Below are positions 34,520 to 45,500 of a stretch of DNA of 64,000 bases, piece by piece. Source of the stretch: a virus; IMG/VR virus record IMGVR_UViG_3300008120_000004, positions 62,001 through 126,000 of that record. The stretch is one strand, 5' to 3'. A program made the translations under genes and the position numbers. Under the pieces are notes generated by a model. That model was given only the letters and a program-made list of their open reading frames with translations. It did not search any database and had not been told where the DNA came from. The stretch's first letter is position 1, and the number at the start of each line of letters is the position of its first letter.

Positions 34520-37500
34520 ATGAGTAGAAAAAATGGTGGTTATATCGGGTATCTAAGTGCTGACACTGTAGATAAAGAAGGTGCTTCCGGTGTTTATGAT
34601 ATATCCGATCAATTAGATTATAGTACTTCTGTGCCCTTCAATCAGCTTGGAGAACAGTTTGGTGCTGCTGTCTGGCCTCAAACAGACACTACTGAAGGTG
34701 ACGACCCTTACCTAGGTGATGTTGTAGGGGGTATATATTCTCCACATATAGAAAACACCATTTTTACTGAAGCTTCTGGCAACTGGGATGAAGTATTTGA
34801 TCCAAAAACTGGCCATCAAAATAGATTACCTACCCCTACTTTTTTACATCAAACCAATAGATACTGGGCTTTAAAATTTTCTACTCATAGAAGAAATGCT
34901 ATTGCTATAACCAATAAGCCAGAATTTAACTTTGGTGAAGGTAATTTTACTATTGAATTCTGGTATAAACCAAATACCAGAGGTGACGGTCTCAGTACGA
35001 GTCCTCATTTTTATAATAAAACTATTTTAAGTTATGGTGAATCAGTTTCGAGTGTTACACGTGGGTGGGAGATTTGCAGAAGATATACTTATGGAAACCA
35101 GGTATTTTTTACCGACCTTACAACTTATTACCCATTTCATGAAACTTTAACTAGTACGTTATGGAGTTCTTTTGAGTGGGTTCATTATTGCTTCGTACGT
35201 GAAAATGGAATTTTAAAATTATACGAAAATGGTGTTTTAACTAAAAGTGTAGCTAGTACATCGAATGTAACTCCCACAGGGACAGTTACATTAAAAGTTG
35301 GTACTAACTATGCAAGTAATACTTCTCATTCTACCCATGGTTTATTAACAGATTTAAGAATTAGTAATACTGTGGAAAGAACAGGTCTTACTTTTGCTGT
35401 ACCTAGTTTACCTATTACAGCTACTCCTAATACTGTATTGCTACTAGCTAGTGATACATTATGTTATCATACCGGTTCTAATGTTGGTAATGACCAAAAC
35501 ATTGTAATAACAGATCTGAACGCTCACCATCAAAGATGGCCTGACGTGCCTTACAATTACAAAGAACCTGCTAAAGAAACTGCTTATGGATTCAATTTTC
35601 CAGAACTTTATAACACACAATCACATCTCCAGTACTTAAGGGCAAATCTATACCCTCTGTTAAATGATACCTCGTTTACTTTAGAAACTTGGTTTATGTC
35701 CACAACAATCAGAGAGCGTAATGCTATAGTTCCATTAGTTGTCATCTCTAGCGATGAGGATAGTTATTCGTTTGAAACAACGTACAACAGAGGTAAAACG
35801 ATCGGTTTATATTATAACTACCGTAGTACCGGGCCTGCAGCAATAGTACCTAATGCTTATAACACAAAAGATATATTAATGGGGTATCTAGCCGGGGGCA
35901 ATGTTTTAGTTAAGCCAGGTTATCCTAGTTTAGGTAATGCTACACCTTATTTAGAGACAGGTGAATGGCATCACATGGCTTTAACTTTTGACAAGGATTC
36001 AGGAAATATAGCGGTATACGTTGACGGGACATATAGAGACGGCACTAATGTAATAGGTGCTGATATGAGCAGGGTCGACCAGAAAATTTTTATAGGTATA
36101 AACCCACAAAATATTACACGACATAACGGAGATTATTATTATAAAGGTTGCATGCAGGACATTACTATTACAAAAAATGTAAAGTATACTGCTAATTTCA
36201 CCCCTACAACTAGTGCAATACCGTTAGACAATAATATTTTATTTAAAACACTACACGATAATACTTCTTCCTTTAGATATTTTACACCTTCAGGTAATGT
36301 TGAGTTTACAGTTAATAATATTTCATCTGCTACAATTAATAGAATTACTTATGAAATTGGGGAATCTCGTTCAAGAGAACTCGGACCGGTATATTTTGAT
36401 GACAAATACATACCTAATTTTATTGAAGAAGAAGGTGTTAAGAAGTATGAAAGACTAGCAAGTTTACATAATCGTTCTGATTACGGAGTAGTTTATCCTG
36501 ATTTAAGCCCAAATAATAAATCTTTAGATTTTGAAACTGGGCCGTTTACTGCAGAGGCCTGGGTTTATGTTGTAGGGGGGGATGGAGATCAAGGAATTAT
36601 TGGTAAAGGAACTGCTACAACAGGTTGGGGTCTGTCTGTTGTTAATAACCAGTTAGTATTTGAACATAATAACATAACTATTACAGGATCAGACCCTAGA
36701 GTTGAATATGGTTCATGGTGTCATATTGTAGCTCAAAGAAGTGGTACCGGTGCTAACCTATTTCACATGTTTGTTAATGGGCGACTTGCAAGTGTAGATA
36801 CAGTCACTAGTAACTTAACCACTACTAGTAGAAATCTTTATGTTTTAAATAAAAGAAATCCAGAAACTACAAATAAAAATTTTATTGGTTTAATTAACAA
36901 CTTAAGATTAAGTAATGTTGCAAGATATCCAGTTCCAGTAACTAACACTATTGGGACTGTGGCATTTACCCCTTCTATGGGGCCATATAATAATGACGCT
37001 AACACTGTATTTCTTGGTTATCAATATATGTGGAGTGATGCTGAGTCAGGGGGTAAGATTGACTTAGGGTCGCAAATGAACCCTATTACACATAATAGTG
37101 TACCTTATCTAAGAGGTGCACCACCAGCTACTCATAGAAATTGGAGTTATGTTACTAGAGATGGATCTACAGGGTTAAAATTATATGGAGTTAGTTGGAA
37201 TGATGGAACGTTAACCGGGGGAAGCCCTCTTACATCAGATGATTTTTCTATTGAATTCTTTTTACAACCACATAATAGATTAGTTGGTACAACTGAAACA
37301 CGTTATATTATAGATGGTAGATGGAATGGAGAAGGTCCTTCTGCAGATGTAACCTCTTTAGATACTGGTGGGCTTTATATTCGACAAAATCCTTATGGGT
37401 ATATTGAGGTAGGTTACAATTATGATGCAGGGCAGTTCGATGCTGTTGCTTTAGTATCTAGAACTGCAATTGCACAACTACCCGTTTGGCATCATATTTG

Positions 37501-39436
37501 TGTACAAAGAGTAGATAATAACTGGGCTCTTTATATTAATGGTGTTAAAGAAGCAGAGCATTATTCTAATAGATCAACGTCTTCGCCATATACTTGGACT
37601 ATATGGGAATCAGGTACGCTTGGATCTCGTACTGGGCAAGGATGGTATGGTTATTTTTATGGATTAAGAATTTGTAGAAGATCAACAGCCTACGGTACAG
37701 CTTCTAGAAGTAATCCAGAAAGAATTCCTGTTCCAAAAGAACCACTTACTAATATACCTGGGTGTACGTTTTTAGGATTTGATAAACCATTTTTTGCTGA
37801 CGTTACTACATCTTTAAATGGTAATGATGCAAACACTGGTAGTTTTGTGCCGGTTAAGGTGCATAGAGATCAAACTGTTAATACTGGTAGATGGGAATAT
37901 GCCCCCTCACAATATACACCGTTTAAACCAGGACTTTTAGATTGGAAAAACACTTATTTTAGTTTCGTAAATTCTATTACGACTACATATACAATAGAAA
38001 GTGCATTAAAAGACGGTGGGGGCATTGGAGATAATTTTTCTTATAATTCCTTATTTCATAAAACTTTTACTATGGAAGGGTGGCACTGGCTCGTTCAGTT
38101 TAATTCTCAAAATGTAATCCAAGGTAATTTTAGAAGCCAAGGTACTACGGTATTTTCCACTTTAAATACTAATACCGCTAACTCTGCTCTTGGTGGTGGC
38201 ATATTATACACCACGCATTTTTATGACGGAGATGGTTATGGAGGTGCAGAGGCTTTTGGAAGAGTAGCTTTAAAATGGCATCATATTAGAACTACTAACC
38301 CGGGGTTTACTCAAAGATCATTTTTTTATTCTAATGATTGGGTAACTAACCCTGGTCATAATTATTCACATTTTATAATACAACATGACGCCGATTCTCA
38401 TAGACTTACTATATGGGTAAACGGTATTAGAATAATGGATACAACAGGTAATTATGGTGCGGATGGACTTTATGTAATAGAAAATTATATTCTAGATGGT
38501 GCAATTAAAAGTTTAGAGTACCTATCTGGTTTAGACGCATTAAATGTAGAATTCAGAGCTAAATATCCTTTTTCTTTGCGAAGAATTCCAGTTGAAAAAT
38601 GGAATAAACCTCCAAAAATAAATAAATTTACTGCATTGCGAGACACTACAAATGCAGCTGTAATACCAGTGGGTTTCTCATCGACTTATATGCGCCCTCA
38701 GGGTTACCCAAAAATTTCTAGAGGAGTAAGAAATTTAGGTAGACCAACTATATATCTAAATCAAAATAGTGTTACTGGAGCAGGTGGAGTTTGGACATCT
38801 ACTACACCACCATGGGGTGCTCAAACAAATACCGCGTACCAGTTCACTGTTGGCGACGCTAATGATTATAGACTGTTAGGTCCGTCTTATAATGACTTTA
38901 CTATAGAAGGCTGGTTCGCCTGGGCTGGTGCGGCTTCACCTAATGATAAATATCTCTGGGAGTTATCAGACAATATTGGGTTAAGAACTGTAAGTGGGGC
39001 ATACAGTCTACGATTTAATAATGTAGATACGCAGTCCTATACTAGTTCAGCAAACGTATCTGGAAACAGTTCTAACATTGTTTTTGATCATTTAGTAGTG
39101 CAGAGAAATGGTTCGGTATTAACATTATATGTTAACGGGGTCGAGCATTTAAGTATACCTATAGGTAATAACGCTACCAAGTACAGCCCTATTGCTCCTG
39201 CTACCGAATATAATCTAAACTTAAATTATAATAATGCTAGTATATGGGTTGGATCTGACAGTGAAAGAACGGGTAGTAAGAGCTGGTTAGGTTATTTTAG
39301 TGATTTTAGAATTACTAGATTGGCTAGATATGAAACTGCATTAGTTAATGGTGTAAATACTATGGTTCATAGAGGAACTATAAGACCAGCATTACCAACA
39401 GCACCGTTTAAAGTACCAATTACAGAGATAAAATAA
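34520..39436 (+). CDS. Giant adhesin with six LamG-like modules (A)
   Basis: 1638 residues. After an N-terminal anchor (MSRKNGGYIGYLSAD, then DDPYLGDVVGGIYSP) there are six LamG-like modules, each marked by a strand of the type F-T-x-E-x-W/F near residues 140, 383, 673, 906, 1180 and 1457, usually followed by W-x-H and a VNG/YVDG strand. The closing segment (YLGYFSDFRITRLARYETALVNGVNT-like, then APTAPFKVPI-like) recurs in the next gene. There is no Gly-rich tip. The family normally binds carbohydrates or proteins, so it is probably a cell-surface adhesin on the virion. The next gene is a colinear paralogue. Confidence 0.75.
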   Translation: MSRKNGGYIGYLSADTVDKEGASGVYDISDQLDYSTSVPFNQLGEQFGAAVWPQTDTTEGDDPYLGDVVGGIYSPHIENTIFTEASGNWDEVFDPKTGHQNRLPTPTFLHQTNRYWALKFSTHRRNAIAITNKPEFNFGEGNFTIEFWYKPNTRGDGLSTSPHFYNKTILSYGESVSSVTRGWEICRRYTYGNQVFFTDLTTYYPFHETLTSTLWSSFEWVHYCFVRENGILKLYENGVLTKSVASTSNVTPTGTVTLKVGTNYASNTSHSTHGLLTDLRISNTVERTGLTFAVPSLPITATPNTVLLLASDTLCYHTGSNVGNDQNIVITDLNAHHQRWPDVPYNYKEPAKETAYGFNFPELYNTQSHLQYLRANLYPLLNDTSFTLETWFMSTTIRERNAIVPLVVISSDEDSYSFETTYNRGKTIGLYYNYRSTGPAAIVPNAYNTKDILMGYLAGGNVLVKPGYPSLGNATPYLETGEWHHMALTFDKDSGNIAVYVDGTYRDGTNVIGADMSRVDQKIFIGINPQNITRHNGDYYYKGCMQDITITKNVKYTANFTPTTSAIPLDNNILFKTLHDNTSSFRYFTPSGNVEFTVNNISSATINRITYEIGESRSRELGPVYFDDKYIPNFIEEEGVKKYERLASLHNRSDYGVVYPDLSPNNKSLDFETGPFTAEAWVYVVGGDGDQGIIGKGTATTGWGLSVVNNQLVFEHNNITITGSDPRVEYGSWCHIVAQRSGTGANLFHMFVNGRLASVDTVTSNLTTTSRNLYVLNKRNPETTNKNFIGLINNLRLSNVARYPVPVTNTIGTVAFTPSMGPYNNDANTVFLGYQYMWSDAESGGKIDLGSQMNPITHNSVPYLRGAPPATHRNWSYVTRDGSTGLKLYGVSWNDGTLTGGSPLTSDDFSIEFFLQPHNRLVGTTETRYIIDGRWNGEGPSADVTSLDTGGLYIRQNPYGYIEVGYNYDAGQFDAVALVSRTAIAQLPVWHHICVQRVDNNWALYINGVKEAEHYSNRSTSSPYTWTIWESGTLGSRTGQGWYGYFYGLRICRRSTAYGTASRSNPERIPVPKEPLTNIPGCTFLGFDKPFFADVTTSLNGNDANTGSFVPVKVHRDQTVNTGRWEYAPSQYTPFKPGLLDWKNTYFSFVNSITTTYTIESALKDGGGIGDNFSYNSLFHKTFTMEGWHWLVQFNSQNVIQGNFRSQGTTVFSTLNTNTANSALGGGILYTTHFYDGDGYGGAEAFGRVALKWHHIRTTNPGFTQRSFFYSNDWVTNPGHNYSHFIIQHDADSHRLTIWVNGIRIMDTTGNYGADGLYVIENYILDGAIKSLEYLSGLDALNVEFRAKYPFSLRRIPVEKWNKPPKINKFTALRDTTNAAVIPVGFSSTYMRPQGYPKISRGVRNLGRPTIYLNQNSVTGAGGVWTSTTPPWGAQTNTAYQFTVGDANDYRLLGPSYNDFTIEGWFAWAGAASPNDKYLWELSDNIGLRTVSGAYSLRFNNVDTQSYTSSANVSGNSSNIVFDHLVVQRNGSVLTLYVNGVEHLSIPIGNNATKYSPIAPATEYNLNLNYNNASIWVGSDSERTGSKSWLGYFSDFRITRLARYETALVNGVNTMVHRGTIRPALPTAPFKVPITEIK

Positions 39437-39442
39437 TTAGAT

Positions 39443-42400
39443 ATGAAGAATAGAAAAAATGGAGGTTTTATTGGGGTGAATGCCCCTTTAGACACGATTA
39501 GACCTGATGGATCGAAGGGTGTATTAAGCACTGATGAGTTGCTTACTGCTAGAAGTAAAGGGTTTAATTCTCCTGAATTTATTTCTAGATATCCAGAAAC
39601 CATATCTACATCTCAGATTCCAGATTCTGAGGATCCTTATTATAATTATGTATTTAGTGGATTATATTCCCCTTTGGTTAATACATCTATTGTTACCGAT
39701 CAAAGTAATAGATGGAATGCTTTTCTTGAACCATATTCAACTGCGAATGGTAGATTTGAAACTGCTACTATGCAACATCAGACCAATACTTTTTGGTCGA
39801 ATAGATTTACTACTAGAAACCAGCAGGTTGTTACAGTAACAGATAGAGCTGACCTAAGGTTCGGTACCGGACCATTTACTATTGAATTTTGGTACAAAAG
39901 AACTCATCGTAATGCCGCTAACAGATTTTTCTTCAACAAAGGTAGCAGTACCGGGCCTACAGGGTGGCAGGTAGGTATTAACTCGTCATTTCAAATATTC
40001 TTTTCTGATGTAAATACTACAACAACCGCTGCTTATGCATTAAAACATGATCTATGGTATCATGTAGCTATTGTAAGAGAGGGCACAGGGTCTAATCAGT
40101 TAAAGATTTATATTAATGGTACTGTGATGGGTGTTGGTACCTCATCAAGTAACTTTACTCAAACAGAAAATTTAGTTATTGGTCAAGATCGGGCCGGGAC
40201 AGCTGCTAACCGTCTTGCTGGTTTTATTACAGATATTAGAATGAGTAATGTAGCTGTTTATACCAGCAACACATGCTCCCCTGTTGAGGTGTTAACTAAT
40301 ACAAGTAATACAGTTTTTTCTAGTCTAGCTACAGACTTAAATCTTGGATTTACTGGTAATTTATGGCAAGCTCAAGGCCACACAGTTACTGCAACTACAA
40401 GTGTGGTTTTTAGATTACCTGACGTTCCGATTAAGTATACCAATTCAGCATTATACCCATCTCATTTTTTTGATACTGTAAGTCATCACTTTGCAAACAC
40501 TGCACCTAATGTGTCCAGTCGTTCCTTTACTATGGAGACTTGGGTACAGACAGATAGTTTTGGTGGTAATACTACGCCTATATTTGTAGTAGGTACTACT
40601 GGTGCTGGTAGAAATTATGGAATATTTTTAAATCATGGGGGTGCGGGGTTAAGTATTATGACCCCAAATATTACCAACACTGGTAACGTTATTACCGGGG
40701 GTCTGGGTGATTTAGGAAATGCAAATGCTCGCGGAAATTTATGGGTCGGTACTGGTCAACTAACTACCGGAAGTTGGCATCATATTGCATTTACTCATAG
40801 TAATGTAAATGGAAACCTAACAGTATTCTTGAATGGTAATGTGGTGAGAGAAGCCAATATTGGTTTTGTCAATATGACCCCGGTTCTTACCCAAAACGTT
40901 TACATTGGTACAAGTCCAGACACATCAATTAATAACTTAAGAGGATGGGTATCTGGTGCCGCAATTACCGAGGGTTTAAAATATACATCTAATTTTACCC
41001 CTCTTCGTGAACCCTTCCCAATTGCTGGTAATACCTTATTTAATTTAAATTTAAATAATAATGCCAGCTTCACAGCATATATTACACCAGCTAATGTCAG
41101 CATTTCTGCTGGTAATGTAGATATTATACCTAGAGTACCAGGAAGAGCTACCGGGGGATCACCTAGATTAGATGGTTATCATTCACCATTTACTTCTACT
41201 CAGTTAAGAGCTAACGTATCTCCTAACATGTATCATACGGGTAGAGCAGAAGAAAATGGATTACTATCTTATCAAGGCCTGGCTAGTTACAATAACAGCG
41301 GTTTGGATACTGGTCGAATTTATACTACTCTTAAGCCTTCAGATACTTCTTTAGATTTAGGTACCGACCCCTTTACAATAGAAGCATGGATATATCCAAA
41401 TAGACAAAATAATGGTTATGGTCTTTGCGGTAAAGGTTCAACTACTACTGGGTTTAGTTTAGAAGTAGGTACTGTTACTACAAACTTATTGACATTTAGA
41501 CATGGAAGCTCTGCAATAACAGCAACTACAGGGGCTATAAGTGTTTATTCTTGGCAGCATATTGTAATTCAAAGATCTAGTACAGGATCTAATGATTTTA
41601 GGATGTTTGTTAATGGTAGATTAGCTCATATTGATACTCTGTCAACAAATTTAACAGATGTAAATACCATATTCTATTTTCTTACTAATAGAACTAATTC
41701 TGGAATGGCTGTTGATGCCAATCTTTACATTAATAATTTTAGAATTAGTAAAGTAGCAAGGTATCCTACTACTGATACTATTGGTGCATTAGCCTTCACT
41801 CCATCTAGATTACCGCTAACTTCAGACAATGATACATCGTTATTATTATTTAATAACTGGTGGACCGATATAACTATGTCACCCTATCTTGACGTAGGTC
41901 ATCATCATTTTTATGCCCATGATCCTGGTAATGAAAATAAAACTGTTGGAGCTAATCCGGTCTCTAATAAAAACTGGAGCGTATCATTTAACACTAATGC
42001 TGTAGGAATTAGAATTTACAACAGTACAACTAACACTGATGGTTTGAATGCAGATAGTAGTGATTTTGCATTTGGAACCGGTGATTTTACCTGGGAAATA
42101 TTTGTAGCTAAAAAATCTCGCTTTAATAATGTAACTAGTACTACAGAAACAGGCTACTTATGGAATTGTAAAAGAGTTAATACTCCAGATGATGATAGCT
42201 TGGCTATCTATGAAAATCACCAAGGAAAAATTTGTGTTGATTATGGTGATGGTACAAGATCCAGAATAATTCTAAGCTCAAGATCTAGTATAGCTGGTAG
42301 TATTGAAAAATGGTACCACATAGTTCTTCAACGTGTTAATAACAGACTTGCTTTGTATATTAATGGTATAAGAGAAGCAGAGGTGTTGTTCAGCACAGAT

Positions 42401-44221
42401 ATGCTATGTAGAAACACCACACCATGTATAGGCACTCAAGGTTCCACAGGTGTAGTCACTCAACAAAATTCAAATTCTTTTAGAGGTTTCATGTCTAATT
42501 TACGAGTATTAAAAGGTAAAGCCTTTTATGCTGTAAATGGTGAAAATCCTATTAGATTCGAAGTACCTTCAGATCCTCTAGCTAATGATCCTGCCTGTGT
42601 ATTATTAACTTTTAATAACCCTGCATTAATTGATCAATCTTTAGGTGGTAAAAATAAAGGTCAAAAATTAATACATGCAGGAGCATTAACTGACGCTACC
42701 GCTTTTGTTCATGGGGACTATAGTATTACTGCCTTTTCTCCTTTTAAAGAGAAACCTAAATCTTGGAGACAATCTCAAGGTATAGTAGCTGGTTATAATT
42801 TTAATGGTATTTACGGTTATAGCACGGGCGCTGCATCACACGGCTGGCATGGCCATGAGACATATTATCTAGGTATGGGTGAAACTCCATTCACTCTTGA
42901 ATTCTGGTTCTATCTAGTTAAAGTTGCAGTATCCGGTAATACAACTTACCCCTATGTTTTCCGTAGTGGGTCCGAAAGCAGTGCATGGAGAGGTATACAG
43001 TTAGCTGTCCACTCTGTTGCAGCACAAAATGCAAATAGATACGGTGCTGTAAGTCTAAGAACATTCTCTGATACTGCAGCAAATAATATATTATCTGGTA
43101 ACGAATATTCTATGTCTTTATCAGGTACTTATCATCATATTGCTTTGGTTTGTGATCCAGAAGCAACTAATAATAAGTATGCAATATTCGTAGATGGTCA
43201 ATTAAGGTCTTGGTCGGGGTTAGGTGCTCAATTTAGTACTGATGACTACGGTGGTACACCATTAGAGTTTAGAGATGGGGCAAACGGTATTGTTCTTACA
43301 AGAAGAGCAAAGTACTCTACTTATCAACCAGTAATCACTGGTATATTTGATGAAAAACCAATCGAAGCATTTACAGCGTTTCAACCTATCACCACAACCA
43401 TTCACCCGGTGCCGGGAGTTTCCTCTACTTCTGGAGCGTATTGTTCTGGTACCAGTGTAAAATATGTTCCTGAAATTGGTAATTTCGGGCGAGGAAGCAT
43501 AGCAATACAACAACAAAGTGTTCAAAACTCAGGGGGCTTTTGGAATACTACTACTCCCCCCTATGGGTTTCAAGGTACAGATAGAATATATTTTGGTTGG
43601 ATAGATAACGATAATATGCCGGAAGATGGTTTTTCAGGTGATACATATGGAGATTTTACAGTAGAGGGATGGTTTGCCTGGAGAGGTGCAGCTAATCCTA
43701 ACGACAGATATTTGTTTGAGTTAAGTAACTCTTTTGCTGTAAGGTTTGGAGGAGGTTCTAGAGGTGGTGAATATAGCATAAGATGGAATAATAATGACGC
43801 CTACATGTATAATGTTCCTACTGCTAAAAATGCATTCACAACAAGCACAGGATCTAGTATAAATTTTGATCATATAGTGCTTCAAATGCGGGGTGGTAAT
43901 TTTATGCTATTCCTAAATGGAAGATTAGTTTATACCTATTCTGTAAGCAGAGTACAAACTGCATATAACCCTATTGCACCCGCTACAAGTTATACTATGC
44001 AAGATGATTATTCTAGTACAGGTGCTTATTTGCTTCTTGGAGGTGATAACGAACAAACTGGTGCTAAGTCATTTAGAGGATATATACAAGACATCAGATT
44101 ATCCAGACTTGCAAGATATGATGTAAAAGTTATTAATGGTGTAAGTGTTATGGTTCATAGAGGTACTAATACACCTGCCCTTCCAACTAAACCGTTCATA
44201 CCACCTGTTTTAGTAAACTAA
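39443..44221 (+). CDS. Giant adhesin with six LamG-like modules (B), paralogue of A
   Basis: 1592 residues. The opening KNRKNGGFIGVNAPLDTIRPDGS and DPYYNYVFSGLYSP segment mirrors paralogue A. LamG-type marker strands lie near residues 142, 359, 641, 879, 1147 and 1402, i.e. in the same order and spacing as A. The sixth module is closest between the two (DFTVEGWFAWRGAANPNDRYLFEL versus the DFTIEGWFAWAGAASPNDKYLWEL block of A). Both end with a MVHRGT-x-x-PALPT-x-PF tail. The pair thus arose by whole-gene duplication and has since diverged, perhaps to recognise different receptors (inference). Confidence 0.75.
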   Translation: MKNRKNGGFIGVNAPLDTIRPDGSKGVLSTDELLTARSKGFNSPEFISRYPETISTSQIPDSEDPYYNYVFSGLYSPLVNTSIVTDQSNRWNAFLEPYSTANGRFETATMQHQTNTFWSNRFTTRNQQVVTVTDRADLRFGTGPFTIEFWYKRTHRNAANRFFFNKGSSTGPTGWQVGINSSFQIFFSDVNTTTTAAYALKHDLWYHVAIVREGTGSNQLKIYINGTVMGVGTSSSNFTQTENLVIGQDRAGTAANRLAGFITDIRMSNVAVYTSNTCSPVEVLTNTSNTVFSSLATDLNLGFTGNLWQAQGHTVTATTSVVFRLPDVPIKYTNSALYPSHFFDTVSHHFANTAPNVSSRSFTMETWVQTDSFGGNTTPIFVVGTTGAGRNYGIFLNHGGAGLSIMTPNITNTGNVITGGLGDLGNANARGNLWVGTGQLTTGSWHHIAFTHSNVNGNLTVFLNGNVVREANIGFVNMTPVLTQNVYIGTSPDTSINNLRGWVSGAAITEGLKYTSNFTPLREPFPIAGNTLFNLNLNNNASFTAYITPANVSISAGNVDIIPRVPGRATGGSPRLDGYHSPFTSTQLRANVSPNMYHTGRAEENGLLSYQGLASYNNSGLDTGRIYTTLKPSDTSLDLGTDPFTIEAWIYPNRQNNGYGLCGKGSTTTGFSLEVGTVTTNLLTFRHGSSAITATTGAISVYSWQHIVIQRSSTGSNDFRMFVNGRLAHIDTLSTNLTDVNTIFYFLTNRTNSGMAVDANLYINNFRISKVARYPTTDTIGALAFTPSRLPLTSDNDTSLLLFNNWWTDITMSPYLDVGHHHFYAHDPGNENKTVGANPVSNKNWSVSFNTNAVGIRIYNSTTNTDGLNADSSDFAFGTGDFTWEIFVAKKSRFNNVTSTTETGYLWNCKRVNTPDDDSLAIYENHQGKICVDYGDGTRSRIILSSRSSIAGSIEKWYHIVLQRVNNRLALYINGIREAEVLFSTDMLCRNTTPCIGTQGSTGVVTQQNSNSFRGFMSNLRVLKGKAFYAVNGENPIRFEVPSDPLANDPACVLLTFNNPALIDQSLGGKNKGQKLIHAGALTDATAFVHGDYSITAFSPFKEKPKSWRQSQGIVAGYNFNGIYGYSTGAASHGWHGHETYYLGMGETPFTLEFWFYLVKVAVSGNTTYPYVFRSGSESSAWRGIQLAVHSVAAQNANRYGAVSLRTFSDTAANNILSGNEYSMSLSGTYHHIALVCDPEATNNKYAIFVDGQLRSWSGLGAQFSTDDYGGTPLEFRDGANGIVLTRRAKYSTYQPVITGIFDEKPIEAFTAFQPITTTIHPVPGVSSTSGAYCSGTSVKYVPEIGNFGRGSIAIQQQSVQNSGGFWNTTTPPYGFQGTDRIYFGWIDNDNMPEDGFSGDTYGDFTVEGWFAWRGAANPNDRYLFELSNSFAVRFGGGSRGGEYSIRWNNNDAYMYNVPTAKNAFTTSTGSSINFDHIVLQMRGGNFMLFLNGRLVYTYSVSRVQTAYNPIAPATSYTMQDDYSSTGAYLLLGGDNEQTGAKSFRGYIQDIRLSRLARYDVKVINGVSVMVHRGTNTPALPTKPFIPPVLVN

Positions 44222-44222
44222 A

Positions 44223-44489
44223 ATGGAAGAATATTTAATAGTTAGAGATTATTTACTAGAGAGAATGCCGGAGGACTACACTATGTTCACTCCGTATCTT
44301 GAACCACTAGAAGCATGTTATCAAAGATATATTGAAAACAGACTAACAGAAAATTTTGTTAATTTTAATTTTAACCGCATACCTTATTTTAATAATGAGT
44401 TAAGATTTATGCCAGAAGGTTTAGAGGATAAAATAGATAATATGTATGCACTTTTTTTAGAGAAGGCTAGGGAACAATCTAATGTCTAA
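44223..44489 (+). CDS. Small protein of unknown function before gp13
   Basis: 88 residues, starting 1 base after the stop of the second adhesin (stop TAA, then ATG). Helical, Tyr/Glu/Asn-rich: MEEYLIVRDYLLERMPEDYTMF, ACYQRYIENRLTENFVNFNFN, NELRFMPEGLEDKIDNMYALFLEKAREQ. No transmembrane or signal segment. I do not recognise the family. It overlaps the gp13 start by 8 bases, suggesting co-expression with neck proteins. Confidence 0.6.
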   Translation: MEEYLIVRDYLLERMPEDYTMFTPYLEPLEACYQRYIENRLTENFVNFNFNRIPYFNNELRFMPEGLEDKIDNMYALFLEKAREQSNV

Positions 44490-45432
44490 TCCATCATCCA
44501 GACAGGGTTTAATTGATTACTGCTTAAGAGAGCTAGGTCACCCTGTTATTGAAATTAATGTTGATGATGATCAGATAGAAGATAGAATCGACGAAGCTTT
44601 TCAATTCTACCGAGAGTTTCATTATGATTCGGTAGAAATGGTTTATCTATCTGAAAAGGTGGTTGCTTCGAACGCTACTGTGTCAGGTAATGCAACAGTA
44701 TTTACAGGTGGTGAATTAATTACCGGTAACATATCTAATGCTACTGCTTTCGTACATCAGGCACCTAACTCCACTCTATTAAATATCTACGATATCACCG
44801 GTACATTTACTGATGGTGAATTAATTACAGGTAACAAATCAGGTACTATTGCAACTATATCCAACGTCAATAAAAATAATTACGATAACAGATACTTCAA
44901 TTTAACTGATTTAATTACCGGTGTTTCAAAGGTACTGCAGTTGTCCAATAAATCATCTGGTACTAGCATGTTTGACGTTCAGTATCAGCTTATGTTAAAT
45001 AATATTCAATCTCTAACTAATACAGACATTATATATTATACCCAGCTCAAAACCCATTTTAATCTTATTAATGATTTAATGACCGGTCAAAAACCAGTAC
45101 GTTTTAATCGTCATATGAATAGATTATTTGTGGATATGAACTGGAGAAAAGACATTGCAATCGGTGACCATATCATCGTAGAAGCATTTAGAATTCTAGA
45201 TCCTAATACCTTTACAGATGTTTACAACGATTACTTTTTAAAGAAATACGCTACTGCTTTAATTAAGAAACAGTGGGGATCTAATCTTAAGAAGTTCGAA
45301 GGTGTACAAATGCCTGGAGGGGTAACACTTAATGGCCAGAAAATATACGATGAAGCTGTAGATGAAATAAAGCAACTTCAATTAGACGCTCAATCAATCT
45401 ATCAGCTACCTGTTGATTTCTTTGTCGGATAA
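44482..45432 (+). CDS. 13: Neck protein gp13
   Basis: 316 residues (T4 gp13: 309). gp13 with gp14 forms the neck that closes the filled head and accepts the tail. The N-terminus SRQGLIDYCLRELGHPVIEINVDDDQIEDRIDEAFQFYREFHYD (residues 5-48 in part) is the family signature. The C-terminus has FNRHMNRLFVDMNWRKDIAIGDHIIVEAFR and a long helix ending IYQLPVDFFVG, as in gp13. A middle segment has two copies of an F-T-x-G-E-L-I-T-G-N phrase (about residues 73-80 and 112-119), an internal beta duplication not typical of T4. Confidence 0.9.
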   Translation: MSNPSSRQGLIDYCLRELGHPVIEINVDDDQIEDRIDEAFQFYREFHYDSVEMVYLSEKVVASNATVSGNATVFTGGELITGNISNATAFVHQAPNSTLLNIYDITGTFTDGELITGNKSGTIATISNVNKNNYDNRYFNLTDLITGVSKVLQLSNKSSGTSMFDVQYQLMLNNIQSLTNTDIIYYTQLKTHFNLINDLMTGQKPVRFNRHMNRLFVDMNWRKDIAIGDHIIVEAFRILDPNTFTDVYNDYFLKKYATALIKKQWGSNLKKFEGVQMPGGVTLNGQKIYDEAVDEIKQLQLDAQSIYQLPVDFFVG

Positions 45433-45435
45433 ATA
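45428..45435 (+). promoter_or_regulatory. Late promoter motif before gp14
   Basis: GATAAATA overlapping the gp13 stop codon. The gp14 ATG is at 45501, which leaves a roughly 60-base leader. The leader contains a 6-bp hairpin (CACATA with TATGTG, about 45450-45468) and no clear Shine-Dalgarno. Confidence 0.5.
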
Positions 45436-45500
45436 CCTTCAAGGGACCACATATGGATTTTATGTGTTAATCAACTAAAAATCAATAGCAGTTTACCAAA

